Source: Streptomyces toxytricini (lineage in GTDB: Bacteria; Actinomycetota; Actinomycetes; Streptomycetales; Streptomycetaceae). From it: a stretch of DNA of 64,000 nucleotides. Every line of letters starts with the position of its first letter. The first letter of the stretch is position 1. Both the position numbers and the translations under genes were made by a program. The notes beneath the pieces are model-generated. The model saw only the letters and a list, made by a program, of their open reading frames with translations. It was not told where the DNA came from and did not search any database. The stretch lies in the NCBI RefSeq assembly GCF_014649915.1, contig NZ_BMTY01000005.1:267534-331533 (forward strand), read 5' to 3'. Shown piece by piece: positions 43,701 to 51,700 of this stretch.

Positions 43701-45504
43701 GATCGAGCACCGCGGGCTGGTCGCCTTCGCCCGCTGGATGACGGACCTGTGCCGCGTCGGCGAGGGCACCCGCTTCGGATTCGCCTCCTCCTACGCCTTC
43801 GACATCTCCTGCTTCCCGCTGTTCCTGCCCCTGCTGGCCGGCGGAACGGCCGTCCTCGCCCCCGACGCGCCGTCCCCCGCGACCCTCCGCGCGCTCGTCG
43901 GTGAACACCGCGCCGACACGCTCGCCCTGACGCCGTCCCACCTGGCACTCCTCGACGGCGACGGCGGCGGCCCCCTCAGCACCCTCCTGCTCGGCGGCGA
44001 GGAGCTGACCCCGGCGGCCGTCCGCTCCGCGTACGCCGCCTTCGGCACCGGCTGCCGGCTGATCAACGGCTACGGGCCCACCGAAGCCACCGTCGCCTGC
44101 CTCGCGCACGTCGTCGACGACACGGAGACGGGCCCCTCGCTGCCGCTCGGCACACCCGGCCCGGACCTCCGCGTCGACCTGGTCGCGGAAGACGGCGCGT
44201 CCGTCGGAACCGGCCCGGACGACGTCGGCCGCGTCGGCGAGATCGTCGTCCACGGCATCCAGGTGGCCCGCGGCTACCACGGTTCGGTGTCCGCCGAACC
44301 CGACGGCACGGTCGGGCCGTTCTCAACGGGGCCCGACGGGCTGCGCTCGTACCGCACCGGCGACCTCGGACGCCGCCTCCCCGGCGGCGGCATCGCCTTC
44401 GCCGGGCGGGCAGACGGCCAGGTGAAGGTGGCCGGCCACCGCATCGAGCCCGCCGAGATAACCGCCGCCCTGGAGGCCCACCCCGGCGTCGCCCGCGCCG
44501 CGGTCACGACCCGCCGCCGCCCCGGCGGACGGGGGCTGGTCCTGTGCGCATACGCGGTCCCGTCCACCGGCACGGCAACCACGGGCCCGACGGCCGCCCC
44601 CGCCGCCGGCGCCGGCGGCCCTGCGGACCCCGGCACCGCGGAATCCGGTCCTGCCTACAGCGGCCCTGCAGCCGCGGGCCCGGCGGACTCCGGCTCTGCT
44701 GCCACCGCCACTGCAACCACGGGCCTGGCGATCACCGGCACCGTGGCCGCCGGCGGCCCTGCGGACCCCGGCACCGCGGACGCCGGCTCTGCCCGCACCG
44801 GCCGTGCGGGCACAGGCCGGTTTGACTCCGGCCCGGCGGGTTCCGGCTCGGCGGTCACCGGCCGGTCGGGTTCCGGCTCGGCGGTCACCGGTGCGGTGGG
44901 CTCCGGCCCTGCGGCCACGGGTTCGGCGGACTTCGGCCGTGCGGCCACCGATCCGGCGGGCTCCGGCCCGTCGGACCCCCGCTCCGGCCCCCCGGTGCCC
45001 CCCGCCGGCGCGCCTTCGGCGGCGGAGCTCCGCGCCCACCTGGCCGGGATCCTGCCCCGGCACCTGGTCCCGGCCCACATCCTCACCGTGCCGGGCCTCC
45101 CGACCACCGTGAGCGGCAAGACGGACTTCGACGCGCTCCCGGACCCGTTCGCCGGAACCGCCCCGCTCCCGGCCGAGCCGGACGGGCCCGCCGCGCCGCA
45201 CGACACGTACGACGCGGCCCCCGATCCCCGCAGCAGCCGCAAGGCGCTGCGCTTCCGCGTGGCCCGCCACTGGGCGACCGTCCTCGGCATCGACGCCGCA
45301 GCCCTGACCGCCGACTCCGACTTCCAGGCGCTCGGCGGCGATTCGCTCGCCCTCGTCGAGATGCTGAGCGCCGTCAGCGCCGACCTGCTCACCCCGGACG
45401 AAACCCGCCGCTTCACCGGGGACCTCACCGTCCTGGTCCGCGACCTGACCCTCGACCGGGTCTGCGACCGCCTCGCCGCCGTACGCGAAGGAACCACCGC
45501 ATGA
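40759..45504 (+). CDS. lstE: LstE-like C-A-T nonribosomal peptide synthetase with three low-complexity insertions
   Basis: A 1581-residue NRPS that should activate leucine (or a relative) and esterify it to the lipstatin-type hydroxy acid. A condensation-like domain (205-595) keeps SHALMDG with His323; the first His of HHxxxDG is Ser. The adenylation domain (820-1265) has HTSGSTGHPKG, SSYAFDISCF, NGYGPTE and GRADGQVKVAGHR; its Lys1454 (VSGKTDFDAL) comes after an insertion. The T domain has LGGDSLALVEM (Ser1529). Residues 1-200, about 597-819 and about 1266-1413 are Ala/Pro/Ser/Gly/Thr-rich repeats. It overlaps lstD and lstF by ATGA. No thioesterase domain is present. Confidence 0.88.
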   Translation: MSTSTPNPPGTSEPQRVSRSAAASDLPSPTGTPGSPGAPGAPIPRASSEACGPAAAAGRPSGALPAPKPSAAVPGASTSPQVPRSPAPAAPGTASPAGTPGPAEDAGSPAASGACTAPVSPGSYLASGNTVSPSPSPSALPATPGTTVAPGAAGGPELPEAVGSATLSGASGTPEARRSSTAGGGSGPHSSDATAAAAYRRPVSPTERLYLAAGEPRGAMALRIVVEGDGLPDAGQLRAAVARAAETCPGSRLVRRGPLWAADGPPPHIVHAAAAEGPFDVSDPRTARLLTGRSGPGDQPGCELLVVPGAGGARSTLVFSASHALMDGHGALTWVREVFRALRGEAARPAADPSTDLGVLRRLAADRGGRPRRRPAPLPGRRSPLGPASATGSASQTLWLRRTLPGRHPALTARLAQAVADTARLDTRAMVPVDLRRHLPHLAAATGNLTLPLFLDLRPGQDWAAAHTRLLTALAAGGELAAGFESGPVSRLPRPAVAALLRAAQAAAVRADRHLASAVVSHLGRLDTGELSGGGFTAATAYALPVHAPLVPLSFAVAETPYASEITLGVRATDPSLPHRASAFLDSVLAVLAADGAGPRTNTTPARTAASDPSATTAESGPADASAPASTRTAPADVLTPSASVGASGACAPPGSAGEAAPDAPSAPAASVGAYPPVGASAASYASTQIAPADALTPAASAGGFPPDARSVPAASVGAYVPVDASDASTCSAPAGASAPTTSADASGACVASASADLPAPVVLGDTSALAEVSGASVRTAQADACTPSVPADGSAPVTPAAASDASARTVPADATAAGTVVDLFRAQAARTPAAVALDGPAGPVTYAELDRRSDAVAAELVRRGTARRDLVGLVVDRTPEGVAALWGILKAGAAYVPLDPAHPGPRIRGVLASCGVRLTLTRRHLAAHLAEFVPGALLAVDDVPTPAQPPFAPVATGPAPGDLAYVMHTSGSTGHPKGVLIEHRGLVAFARWMTDLCRVGEGTRFGFASSYAFDISCFPLFLPLLAGGTAVLAPDAPSPATLRALVGEHRADTLALTPSHLALLDGDGGGPLSTLLLGGEELTPAAVRSAYAAFGTGCRLINGYGPTEATVACLAHVVDDTETGPSLPLGTPGPDLRVDLVAEDGASVGTGPDDVGRVGEIVVHGIQVARGYHGSVSAEPDGTVGPFSTGPDGLRSYRTGDLGRRLPGGGIAFAGRADGQVKVAGHRIEPAEITAALEAHPGVARAAVTTRRRPGGRGLVLCAYAVPSTGTATTGPTAAPAAGAGGPADPGTAESGPAYSGPAAAGPADSGSAATATATTGLAITGTVAAGGPADPGTADAGSARTGRAGTGRFDSGPAGSGSAVTGRSGSGSAVTGAVGSGPAATGSADFGRAATDPAGSGPSDPRSGPPVPPAGAPSAAELRAHLAGILPRHLVPAHILTVPGLPTTVSGKTDFDALPDPFAGTAPLPAEPDGPAAPHDTYDAAPDPRSSRKALRFRVARHWATVLGIDAAALTADSDFQALGGDSLALVEMLSAVSADLLTPDETRRFTGDLTVLVRDLTLDRVCDRLAAVREGTTA

Positions 45505-46193
45505 TCTTCGTCGGAGAGGGCGCCCTGCTGCGCCGGGCCGTCTCCCACGCCGCCGCCCGAGGCCACCGCGTCGACCTGGTCTGCTCGCCCGACCCGCTCG
45601 ACGCGGCGGCCGCCGCCCCCGGCACGCCGCACCTTGCCGCGCCCGACGTCAACGCCGCGGCCGCCGACCTGGCGGCGGCCTGCACCGACGGGATCGTCTG
45701 GTCGGTCAACAACCGGCAGCTTTTCCGTGCCCCGGTGCTGTCGCTGGGGCTCCGCATCGTCAACGTCCACAACGGGCTGCTGCCGCAGCACCGCGGACTG
45801 CCGTCCGCCGCCGTCGTGTTCGCGCTGCTCCACGGGGACACCGAGTACGGGGCCACCGTGCACGAGGTCGACGCCGGCATCGACACCGGCCCCGTCCTCG
45901 CCGAGCACCGCTTCCCGATCGGGCCCGCCGACCGCTTCCACGAGGTGATGCTGCGCGGCGTCCGCGCCTGCCAGACCCTCTTCGAGCGGACGCTGCCCGC
46001 CGTGGCCGCCGGCGAACGCCCCCGAGCCGCCCCGCCGGACGCCGCCCGGCCTTCCGGGTACTACGGGCGTCGGGCCCTCGCCCGCCTCGGGGAGCACCGC
46101 GACGCCCCCTCCTTCGTACGCGCCACCGACCTCGGCCCCTTCGCGGCGCACGCACCCGAAGTCGCCGAGGCCCTGCACCGCGTGCGCCCCTGA
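45501..46193 (+). CDS. lstF: LstF-like formyltransferase
   Basis: A 230-residue formyltetrahydrofolate-dependent transferase domain (GART/Fmt type) with the catalytic set NVHNGLLPQHRGLPS (Asn and His) and TVHEVDAGIDTGPVL (Asp). In lipstatin biosynthesis LstF formylates the amino group of the leucyl ester. The N-terminal 15 residues (MIFVGEGALLRRAVSHA) give a compact Rossmann start. The ATG overlaps the lstE stop, and it is the last gene of the operon. Confidence 0.9.
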   Translation: MIFVGEGALLRRAVSHAAARGHRVDLVCSPDPLDAAAAAPGTPHLAAPDVNAAAADLAAACTDGIVWSVNNRQLFRAPVLSLGLRIVNVHNGLLPQHRGLPSAAVVFALLHGDTEYGATVHEVDAGIDTGPVLAEHRFPIGPADRFHEVMLRGVRACQTLFERTLPAVAAGERPRAAPPDAARPSGYYGRRALARLGEHRDAPSFVRATDLGPFAAHAPEVAEALHRVRP

Positions 46194-46589
46194 GCGGCGG
46201 CGCCCGCCCCGCGGCTCGGGGCCGGCCCGACGGGGCGGTACGCCGATGCCCGCGGCAGCTCCGCCCCGGCCGCGGCCTGGGCGGAGCCCGCCCCTCCTGC
46301 CCGGCCCCCCGCCCGGCCGCGCAGGCCCGTCACGTCGTCGTCGACGGCGGCGGCCACGTCGGAAGCAGGTCCCGCTGCCGCCCCGATGCGGCGGAACGCC
46401 ACCCCGTCCGGCACGCCGGGCACGGCGGCTCCCCGCCTACCCCGACACGCAGGCGAACTCCACATGCGCGCAACCGCGTTGGGTTCCCCGCAGCCCCGAT
46501 GCGATGATCGTTCCGCAGGTGCGCGACCCGGCTGCCGGCCAACGGCACTGGGGCGCACCGCGGCAGCGGACCAACAGGAGGGACCCGGC
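46194..46589. other. 396-bp non-coding region after the lst-type operon
   Basis: It begins with a short GC hairpin (46206-46222, GCCCCG/CGGGGC, 5-nt loop) that may end the lst-type operon. The rest should hold the promoter of the RibD-like gene; a less GC-rich stretch around 46470-46520 (GTTGGG...GATGCGATGATCG) is the best candidate. No gene was recognised. Confidence 0.45.
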
Positions 46590-47210
46590 GTGCGCCGACT
46601 CGTCTACTACATCGCCACCACGCTCGACGGCTTCATCGCCGGCCCGGACGGCGCCGACCCGACCGGCCCGAACGGCTTCTGGCCGATCGCGGAGGACTAC
46701 CTCCAGCACCTCGTGGCCGAGTACCCGGAGACCCTGCCGGTCCAGGCCCGGCAGGCGCTGTCCGTCACCGCCGAGGGCACCCGGTTCGACACCGTCCTCG
46801 AAGGGCGTCGCACGTACGAGATCGGCCTCGCGGCCGGCATCCCCGACGCCTACCCCCACCTGCGGCACATCGTGTTCTCCCGCACCCTCACCGAGGTCCC
46901 GGCCCCGGCGGTCGAGCTGGTCTCCGGCGACCCGGTGGCGACCGTGCGCGAGCTGAAGCAGCAGGACGGCAAGGACATCTGGCTGATCGGCGGCGCCGAG
47001 CTGGCCGGCTCCCTCTACGCCGAGATCGACATGCTCGTCCTCAAGGTCGCGCCGCTCACCCTGGGCGACGGCATCCCGCTCTTCTCCCGCAAGGCCGCCT
47101 TCGACCCGCGCACGTGGACGCTCACCGACCACACGGTCCTGAAGAGCGGGGCGGCGTTCCTCACCTACACCCGCCCCACCGACACCGACACCGACACCGA
47201 CACCGCCTGA
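46590..47210 (+). CDS. Dihydrofolate reductase-like / RibD C-terminal domain protein
   Basis: A 206-residue protein of the RibD_C/DHFR-like fold, widespread in Streptomyces: LVYYIATTLDGFIAGPDG at the start, GRRTYEIGLA, and the NADPH-binding IWLIGGAELAGSLY. It probably reduces a small pteridine-, flavin- or amide-like substrate; no physiological role is known for this branch. GTG 46590 has AGGAGGG upstream. The C-terminus ends in a DT repeat encoded by an ACCGAC microrepeat. It is not obviously linked to the lst genes. Confidence 0.87.
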   Translation: MRRLVYYIATTLDGFIAGPDGADPTGPNGFWPIAEDYLQHLVAEYPETLPVQARQALSVTAEGTRFDTVLEGRRTYEIGLAAGIPDAYPHLRHIVFSRTLTEVPAPAVELVSGDPVATVRELKQQDGKDIWLIGGAELAGSLYAEIDMLVLKVAPLTLGDGIPLFSRKAAFDPRTWTLTDHTVLKSGAAFLTYTRPTDTDTDTDTA

Positions 47211-47290
47211 CGCCGAGGCGGCGCGGCCCCACCCGCGCCGCCGTCCGGCCCCACCACCTGCCGGTTTGCCGCCGCCCCCGCCGCGCGCTT

Positions 47291-47314
47291 TAATGAATGA
47301 ACGGTCATTCATTA
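47291..47314. promoter_or_regulatory. TetR-type operator palindrome
   Basis: Ten-bp inverted repeats TAATGAATGA and TCATTCATTA flank a 4-bp centre ACGG, 26 bp before the TetR start. The sequence is strikingly AT-rich for this genome. It is almost certainly the operator through which the TetR gene controls itself and the overlapping SDR gene. Confidence 0.85.
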
Positions 47315-47339
47315 ACTGTGAAAGCGGGTGGGCAGGGAC

Positions 47340-47948
47340 ATGGCACGACCCCGCGGCGTCGAGGACGCGGTGATCCTGCGGGCCGCCGTCGACGTGATCG
47401 GCCGGTCCGGGCCCGGCGGCCTCACCCTGGCCGCCGTCGCCCGCGAAGTCGGGCTCGTCCCCGGCACGCTCGTGCAGCGGTTCGGCTCCAAGCGCGGCCT
47501 GCTCCTCGCGCTCGCCGAGCAGGCCGCGCGCGAAGCGGAGGACCTGCCCGTCCGCGCCCGCCAAGGCCACGACAGCCCCCTCGCCGCCCTGGAGGCGCTG
47601 CTCGTCTCCTCCACGGAGCACATGGCGACACCCGAGGCGTTCGCGCACCATCTGGGGGTCCTGTGCATCGACCTGACCGACCCGGAATTCCACCGCCACG
47701 CCCTGGCCGTGCACCGCGCCCAGCAGCGCGCCGTCGAAGCCCTCCTCGGCGAGGCGGCCGGGGCCGGGGAGCTCCGCCCCGGTACGGACACCGCCGCGCT
47801 CGCGGCGACCGTACAGGCCGCCGCAGCAGGCGCCGGCCTCGTCTGGGCCCTCGACCGCAGCGGCAGCCTCGCCGACCGTGTGCGCCGCGAACTCGCCGCC
47901 GTACTCCGCGCCCACCAACCCCACCACCCACGCCCGGAGGAACGATGA
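47340..47948 (+). CDS. TetR-family transcriptional regulator
   Basis: A 202-residue repressor. The N-terminal HTH is AAVDVIGRSGPGGLTLAAVAREVG followed by LVQRFGSKRGLLLAL; the C-terminal helical half includes a ligand-binding domain. ATG 47340 is preferred to GTG 47328, as the latter leaves little room after the operator; either keeps the HTH. The SDR gene overlaps its stop by ATGA, so both are one unit under the palindrome at 47291-47314, typical of TetR sensing a substrate of the neighbouring enzyme. Confidence 0.9.
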   Translation: MARPRGVEDAVILRAAVDVIGRSGPGGLTLAAVAREVGLVPGTLVQRFGSKRGLLLALAEQAAREAEDLPVRARQGHDSPLAALEALLVSSTEHMATPEAFAHHLGVLCIDLTDPEFHRHALAVHRAQQRAVEALLGEAAGAGELRPGTDTAALAATVQAAAAGAGLVWALDRSGSLADRVRRELAAVLRAHQPHHPRPEER

Positions 47949-48865
47949 CGTACGCCACCCCCGCCCGGCCCCTCGCCGGCAAGGTCGCCCTCGTCGCCGG
48001 CGGCACCCGCGGCGGAGGCCGCGGCACGGCCGTCGCCCTCGGCGCGGCCGGCGCGACGGTGTACGTCACCGGCCGCAGCAGCCGCACCGCCGGCCGCTCC
48101 CCCCTCGACCGCCCCGAGACCGTCGAGGAGACCGCCGCCCGGGTCACCGCTGCCGGCGGCCTCGGCATCCCCGTACGCGTCGACCACAGCGACCCCGACG
48201 AAGTCCGCGCCCTCACCGCCCGCATCGGCGCCGAGCAGTCGGGCCGGCTCGACATCCTCGTCAACTCGGTCTGGGGCGGCGACCCGCTCACCGACTGGGA
48301 GCACCCGCTGTGGGAGCAGGACCTCGACACCGGCCTGCGGCTGCTCCGCCAGGCCGTCGAGACGCACATCATCACCAGCCGCCACGCCCTCCCCCTGATG
48401 GTCGCGCAGGGCAGTGGGCTCGTCGTCGAGGTCACCGACGGCAACACCGCCCGCTACCGCGGCTCGTTCTTCTACGACCTCGCCAAGTCGGCCGTCATCC
48501 GCCTCGCCTTCGCCCAGGCCGCCGAACTGAGGGAGCACGGCGTCGCCGCCGTCGCCGTCACCCCCGGCTTCCTGCGTTCCGAGGCGGTGCTCGACCACTT
48601 CGGCGTCACCGAGGACACCTGGCGCGACGCCGTCGCCCGGGATCCCGACTTCGCGCACTCCGAAAGCCCCGCCTACCTGGGCCGCGCGATCGCCGCCCTG
48701 GCCGCCGACCCGGACGTCCTGCGGTGGACGGGCCGCGCCCTCGCAACCTGGTCCCTGTACAAGGAGTACGGCTTCACCGACACCGACGGCACCCAGCCCG
48801 ACTTCGCCGCCCACTGGGCCGATGCCCTCGAACCGGTCCACGGCCCCCTCGGCGAGCCGCTGTAG
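47945..48865 (+). CDS. SDR-family oxidoreductase
   Basis: A 306-residue short-chain dehydrogenase with VAGGTRGGGRGTAVAL (a variant TGxxxGxG loop), DILVNSVWGG, and FFYDLAKSAVIRLA with the Tyr and Lys. The long C-terminal part (YLGRAIAALAADPDVLRWTGRAL) is typical of an uncharacterised Streptomyces SDR subgroup often paired with TetR genes. Substrate unknown. ATGA overlap with tetR. Confidence 0.9.
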   Translation: MTYATPARPLAGKVALVAGGTRGGGRGTAVALGAAGATVYVTGRSSRTAGRSPLDRPETVEETAARVTAAGGLGIPVRVDHSDPDEVRALTARIGAEQSGRLDILVNSVWGGDPLTDWEHPLWEQDLDTGLRLLRQAVETHIITSRHALPLMVAQGSGLVVEVTDGNTARYRGSFFYDLAKSAVIRLAFAQAAELREHGVAAVAVTPGFLRSEAVLDHFGVTEDTWRDAVARDPDFAHSESPAYLGRAIAALAADPDVLRWTGRALATWSLYKEYGFTDTDGTQPDFAAHWADALEPVHGPLGEPL

Positions 48866-48918
48866 CAGCCGCCTGCCCCGGGTGTGCCGTCCCCGGGGAC
48901 CCCGGTGCCTCGGCGTGC

Positions 48919-48946
48919 GCCGGGCACCAGCATGCTGGTGCCCGGC
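48919..48946. terminator. Perfect 28-bp palindrome, terminator or operator
   Basis: A perfect 28-bp palindrome with 14-nt half-sites (GCCGGGCACCAGCA and complement) and no loop lies 53 bp after the SDR stop and 66 bp before the thioesterase start. As RNA it would form a long hairpin with a small forced loop, so a terminator for tetR-SDR is most likely; a protein-binding operator for the thioesterase is possible. Confidence 0.55.
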
Positions 48947-49011
48947 GGGGCCACCGCCGGGCGGGCGGCGCAGCGCCCGTACGCGGACGAACGACGACCG
49001 GAGAAACCAGG

Positions 49012-49818
49012 ATGCAGGACGCAGACCGCTGGCTGAAGCGCTTCACCCCCGCAAGCAGCCCCGCAACCGGCCGCACGCCCGGCACGGCTGCCCTCACGCC
49101 CCCGACCCGCATCCGCTCCCGCGTCGTCTGCCTGCCCCACGCCGGCGGCGCCGCCCCCGCCTACCAGCCGTGGGCCCGTCACCTCCCCGCCGACACCGAG
49201 CTGTTGGCCGTCCAGTACCCCGGCCGCCAGGAGCGGCTCGGCGAGCCCTGTGCCGACACCCTCGGCGAGCTCGCCGACGCGGTCGCCGCCGCCCTCGCCG
49301 CGCTCCCCGTCCTGCCCACCGTCGTCTTCGGCCACAGCATGGGCTCGCTCGTCGCGTACGAAACCGTCCTGCGGCTCGCCCGGCACGCCCCGCAGGCGCT
49401 GCCCGTGCGGCTCTTCGTCTCCGGCGCGCCCGCCCCCGCGCACGACCGCACCAACCTGCCCGCCCCGGACGACGCCTCCCTCCTCGCGTACGTCCGCAAC
49501 CAGGGCGCCGCCCAGCCCGAGGTGTACGACATCCCCGAGCTCCGCGAGCTCCTGATGCCCTCCCTCCGCGGCGACTTCGCGCTGCTCGCCCGCTACCGCC
49601 CGGCCCGGCCGCCGGCCCGCGTCCCCGTACCGGTGACGGCCCTCGGCGGCGACTCCGACGCGGGCTGCCCGCCCGAATCCCTCGCCACCTGGGCCGACGC
49701 CACCACCGCGGACTTCGCCTCCCGCGTCTTCCCCGGCGGCCACTTCTACCTCCAGGGCCGCGAGGACACCCTGGCCGGGCTGGTCACGACGGCCCTCCGC
49801 GCGGCGGCAGCCCGCTGA
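49012..49818 (+). CDS. Type II thioesterase
   Basis: A 268-residue editing thioesterase: LPHAGGAAPAYQPWA near residue 42, FGHSMGSLVAYE with the nucleophile, GDSDAGCPPE with the Asp, and FPGGHFYL with the His. Residues 1-33 form a Pro/Thr-rich leader not seen in the paralogue at 25.3 kb. It stands alone 2.8 kb from the lst-type operon. LstE lacks a thioesterase, so a housekeeping role for the NRPS/PKS enzymes in this region is plausible. Confidence 0.9.
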   Translation: MQDADRWLKRFTPASSPATGRTPGTAALTPPTRIRSRVVCLPHAGGAAPAYQPWARHLPADTELLAVQYPGRQERLGEPCADTLGELADAVAAALAALPVLPTVVFGHSMGSLVAYETVLRLARHAPQALPVRLFVSGAPAPAHDRTNLPAPDDASLLAYVRNQGAAQPEVYDIPELRELLMPSLRGDFALLARYRPARPPARVPVPVTALGGDSDAGCPPESLATWADATTADFASRVFPGGHFYLQGREDTLAGLVTTALRAAAAR

Positions 49819-49840
49819 CGGGCCCGCGGCGGCCGCCGGC

Positions 49841-50743
49841 TCAGGCGCCGGACGCGCGGCCGTCGCCGCCGTCCCCGCCGCCGCTCACCACGTCGCGGAC
49901 CGCCGCCCGGAACTCGTCCGTCCGCGGGTGCGTGGGGTGCGCGGGCCGCGCCAGGTACACGGTGGCCGCCGGAGCGTCCGCCACCGGCACGAAGCGGACG
50001 CCCGGGTGGCCGTGGCTCTCCGCCGTGCCCGCCGCGCCGACGCCGAACGCCCCGCCGATCGCGATCAGGTTCAGCCACTCGTCCACGTTGCGGACCTCCA
50101 CCGTCCGGGCCGGCCGCTGCCCCGCCGGCCACAGCTCCGGCGACGCCGTGCCCGTCTCCGGCCACAGGGCCAGCGGCAGCTCCCGGCCCGCCGTCAGCTC
50201 CGCCAGCAGCACCTGCTCCCTGCCCGCCAGCGGATCGTCGTCCGGCAGCGCGGCGACCCGGCCCTCCGTGTACAGCGCCTCCGTGCGGATCCGCCGGTCC
50301 GCCGGCACCGTGCGCAGCACCGCCAGGTCCGCGTCCCCCGTGGCCAGGCCCGCGGTACTGCTGTCGTGCCGCACCACCTCCAGCGGGACGTGCGGGTGCG
50401 TACGCCGCCACGAGCGCAGCAGCGGCACCGTCTGCTGCCCGAGCACCGCGCACGTGTAGCCCAGGCGCAGCGGCCGCGACACCTCTCGCGTGTCGGCGAG
50501 GGCCGCGTCCAGATGCGCCAGGATGGCCCGGGCGTGCCCGAGCAGCGTCGTGCCCGCGGCGGTCAGGGCCGGCCGCCGCGAGGACCGGTCGACGAGCCGC
50601 ACCCCGACCCGCGCCTCCAGCTGCGCCAGCGTCCGCGACAGCGCCGGCTGGGTGATGTGCAGCCGCGCCGCGGCCGCGGTGACCGTGCCGGCCGCGGCGA
50701 CCGCGTCCAGGGCCCTCAGGTGCCGCAGCTCCACGCCATCCAT
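49841..50743 (-). CDS. LysR-family transcriptional regulator
   Basis: A 300-residue LTTR. The N-terminal HTH begins ELRHLRALDAVAAAGTVTAAAARLHITQPALSRTLAQLE; the effector domain follows (PLRLGYTCAVLGQ...). The start is placed at ATG 50743 (MDGVEL), the standard family beginning; an upstream ATG at 50776 would extend it. It diverges from the small SDR gene with 117 bp between them, the classical layout in which the LTTR activates or represses the divergent enzyme gene. Confidence 0.9.
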   Translation of the reverse strand: MDGVELRHLRALDAVAAAGTVTAAAARLHITQPALSRTLAQLEARVGVRLVDRSSRRPALTAAGTTLLGHARAILAHLDAALADTREVSRPLRLGYTCAVLGQQTVPLLRSWRRTHPHVPLEVVRHDSSTAGLATGDADLAVLRTVPADRRIRTEALYTEGRVAALPDDDPLAGREQVLLAELTAGRELPLALWPETGTASPELWPAGQRPARTVEVRNVDEWLNLIAIGGAFGVGAAGTAESHGHPGVRFVPVADAPAATVYLARPAHPTHPRTDEFRAAVRDVVSGGGDGGDGRASGA

Positions 50744-50776
50744 GCCTGTGAAGCATAGTCGCTGCCCAGACGGCAT

Positions 50777-50792
50777 TTCCGCCCGCGCGGAA
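50777..50792. promoter_or_regulatory. Inverted repeat in LysR/SDR divergent promoter
   Basis: TTCCGC-4 nt-GCGGAA forms a perfect 6-bp inverted repeat in the centre of the intergenic region. It is a candidate LysR binding site but lacks the T-N11-A core in ideal form. Confidence 0.4.
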
Positions 50793-50860
50793 GGCTCCGT
50801 AGCGTCGAAGGGGCCGAGGCGCCCCGCCCCGGCGGAGAAACGTTCTCAGAGAGACGGTGC

Positions 50861-51463
50861 ATGGTGAGGATCCTCCTGGTCGGAGCGGGCGGCACGCTCG
50901 GCGGCGCGGTACGCGCGGCGCTGTCGGAACGCGGACACGAGGTGGTCGGCGTCGGCCGCACCGGCGGCGACCTGGTCGCCGACGTCACCGACCCGGAGGC
51001 CGTCGCCCGTCTGTACGCGCAGGCCGGCCCGCTGGACGCAGTCGCGGTCGCCGCGGGCGACGCCGTCTTCCGCCCGCTCGCCGAACTGACCGCCGACGAC
51101 ATCGCGGCGACCCTGCGCGGCAAGGCGCTCGGCCAGCTGGAACTCGTCCGCCAAGGCGCCCGGCACGTGGCGCCGACCGGCTCGTTCACGCTGATCAGCG
51201 GCATCCTCACCGAGGAGCCGATCCCCGCCGGAGCGGCCGCCTCCGCGGCGAACGGCGCCGTCGAGGCCTTCGTCCGCGCCGCCGCGATCGAACTCCCGCC
51301 CCAGCGCATCAACGCGATCAGCCCCACCGTCGCCGAGGAGTCCCTCCCCGCGTACGCCCCGTTCTTCCCCGGAATGGAACCGGTCCCCGCCTCCCGCGTG
51401 GCCACGGCATACGTCCGCTCGATCGAGGGCGCCCAGACGGGCCGGATCTACCGCGTCCACTGA
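50861..51463 (+). CDS. Short SDR-family oxidoreductase
   Basis: A 200-residue short-chain dehydrogenase of the small type usually found next to a LysR gene. The cofactor loop is LLVGAGGTLGGAV; the active site Ser lies in FTLISGIL. The usual YxxxK Tyr is not evident: the helix reads AAASAANGAVEAFVRA, so the catalytic Tyr is apparently replaced, as in several members of this subgroup. Divergent from the LysR gene. Confidence 0.85.
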   Translation: MVRILLVGAGGTLGGAVRAALSERGHEVVGVGRTGGDLVADVTDPEAVARLYAQAGPLDAVAVAAGDAVFRPLAELTADDIAATLRGKALGQLELVRQGARHVAPTGSFTLISGILTEEPIPAGAAASAANGAVEAFVRAAAIELPPQRINAISPTVAEESLPAYAPFFPGMEPVPASRVATAYVRSIEGAQTGRIYRVH

Positions 51464-51700
51464 CGCCGGAGGTGGCGGCCTGCACCGCACCGCGGGGCCG
51501 AAGGCTGCTGAGGGCAGTGGCAGCCCGGGTCGACCGCCGCCGGCCACGGGGCAGGGGAGGAGGGTCACCGAGGCAGACGACCGGTTCCTCCCCGGCCTGG
51601 GCGTGCGCCGTGGCAGCCTCGACCTCTTCACAATGCCTGCTTCGTGGAACCGTTCCCCGTCGACGCCGGTGACATCGATCACGATCACCATCCCGGTCCA

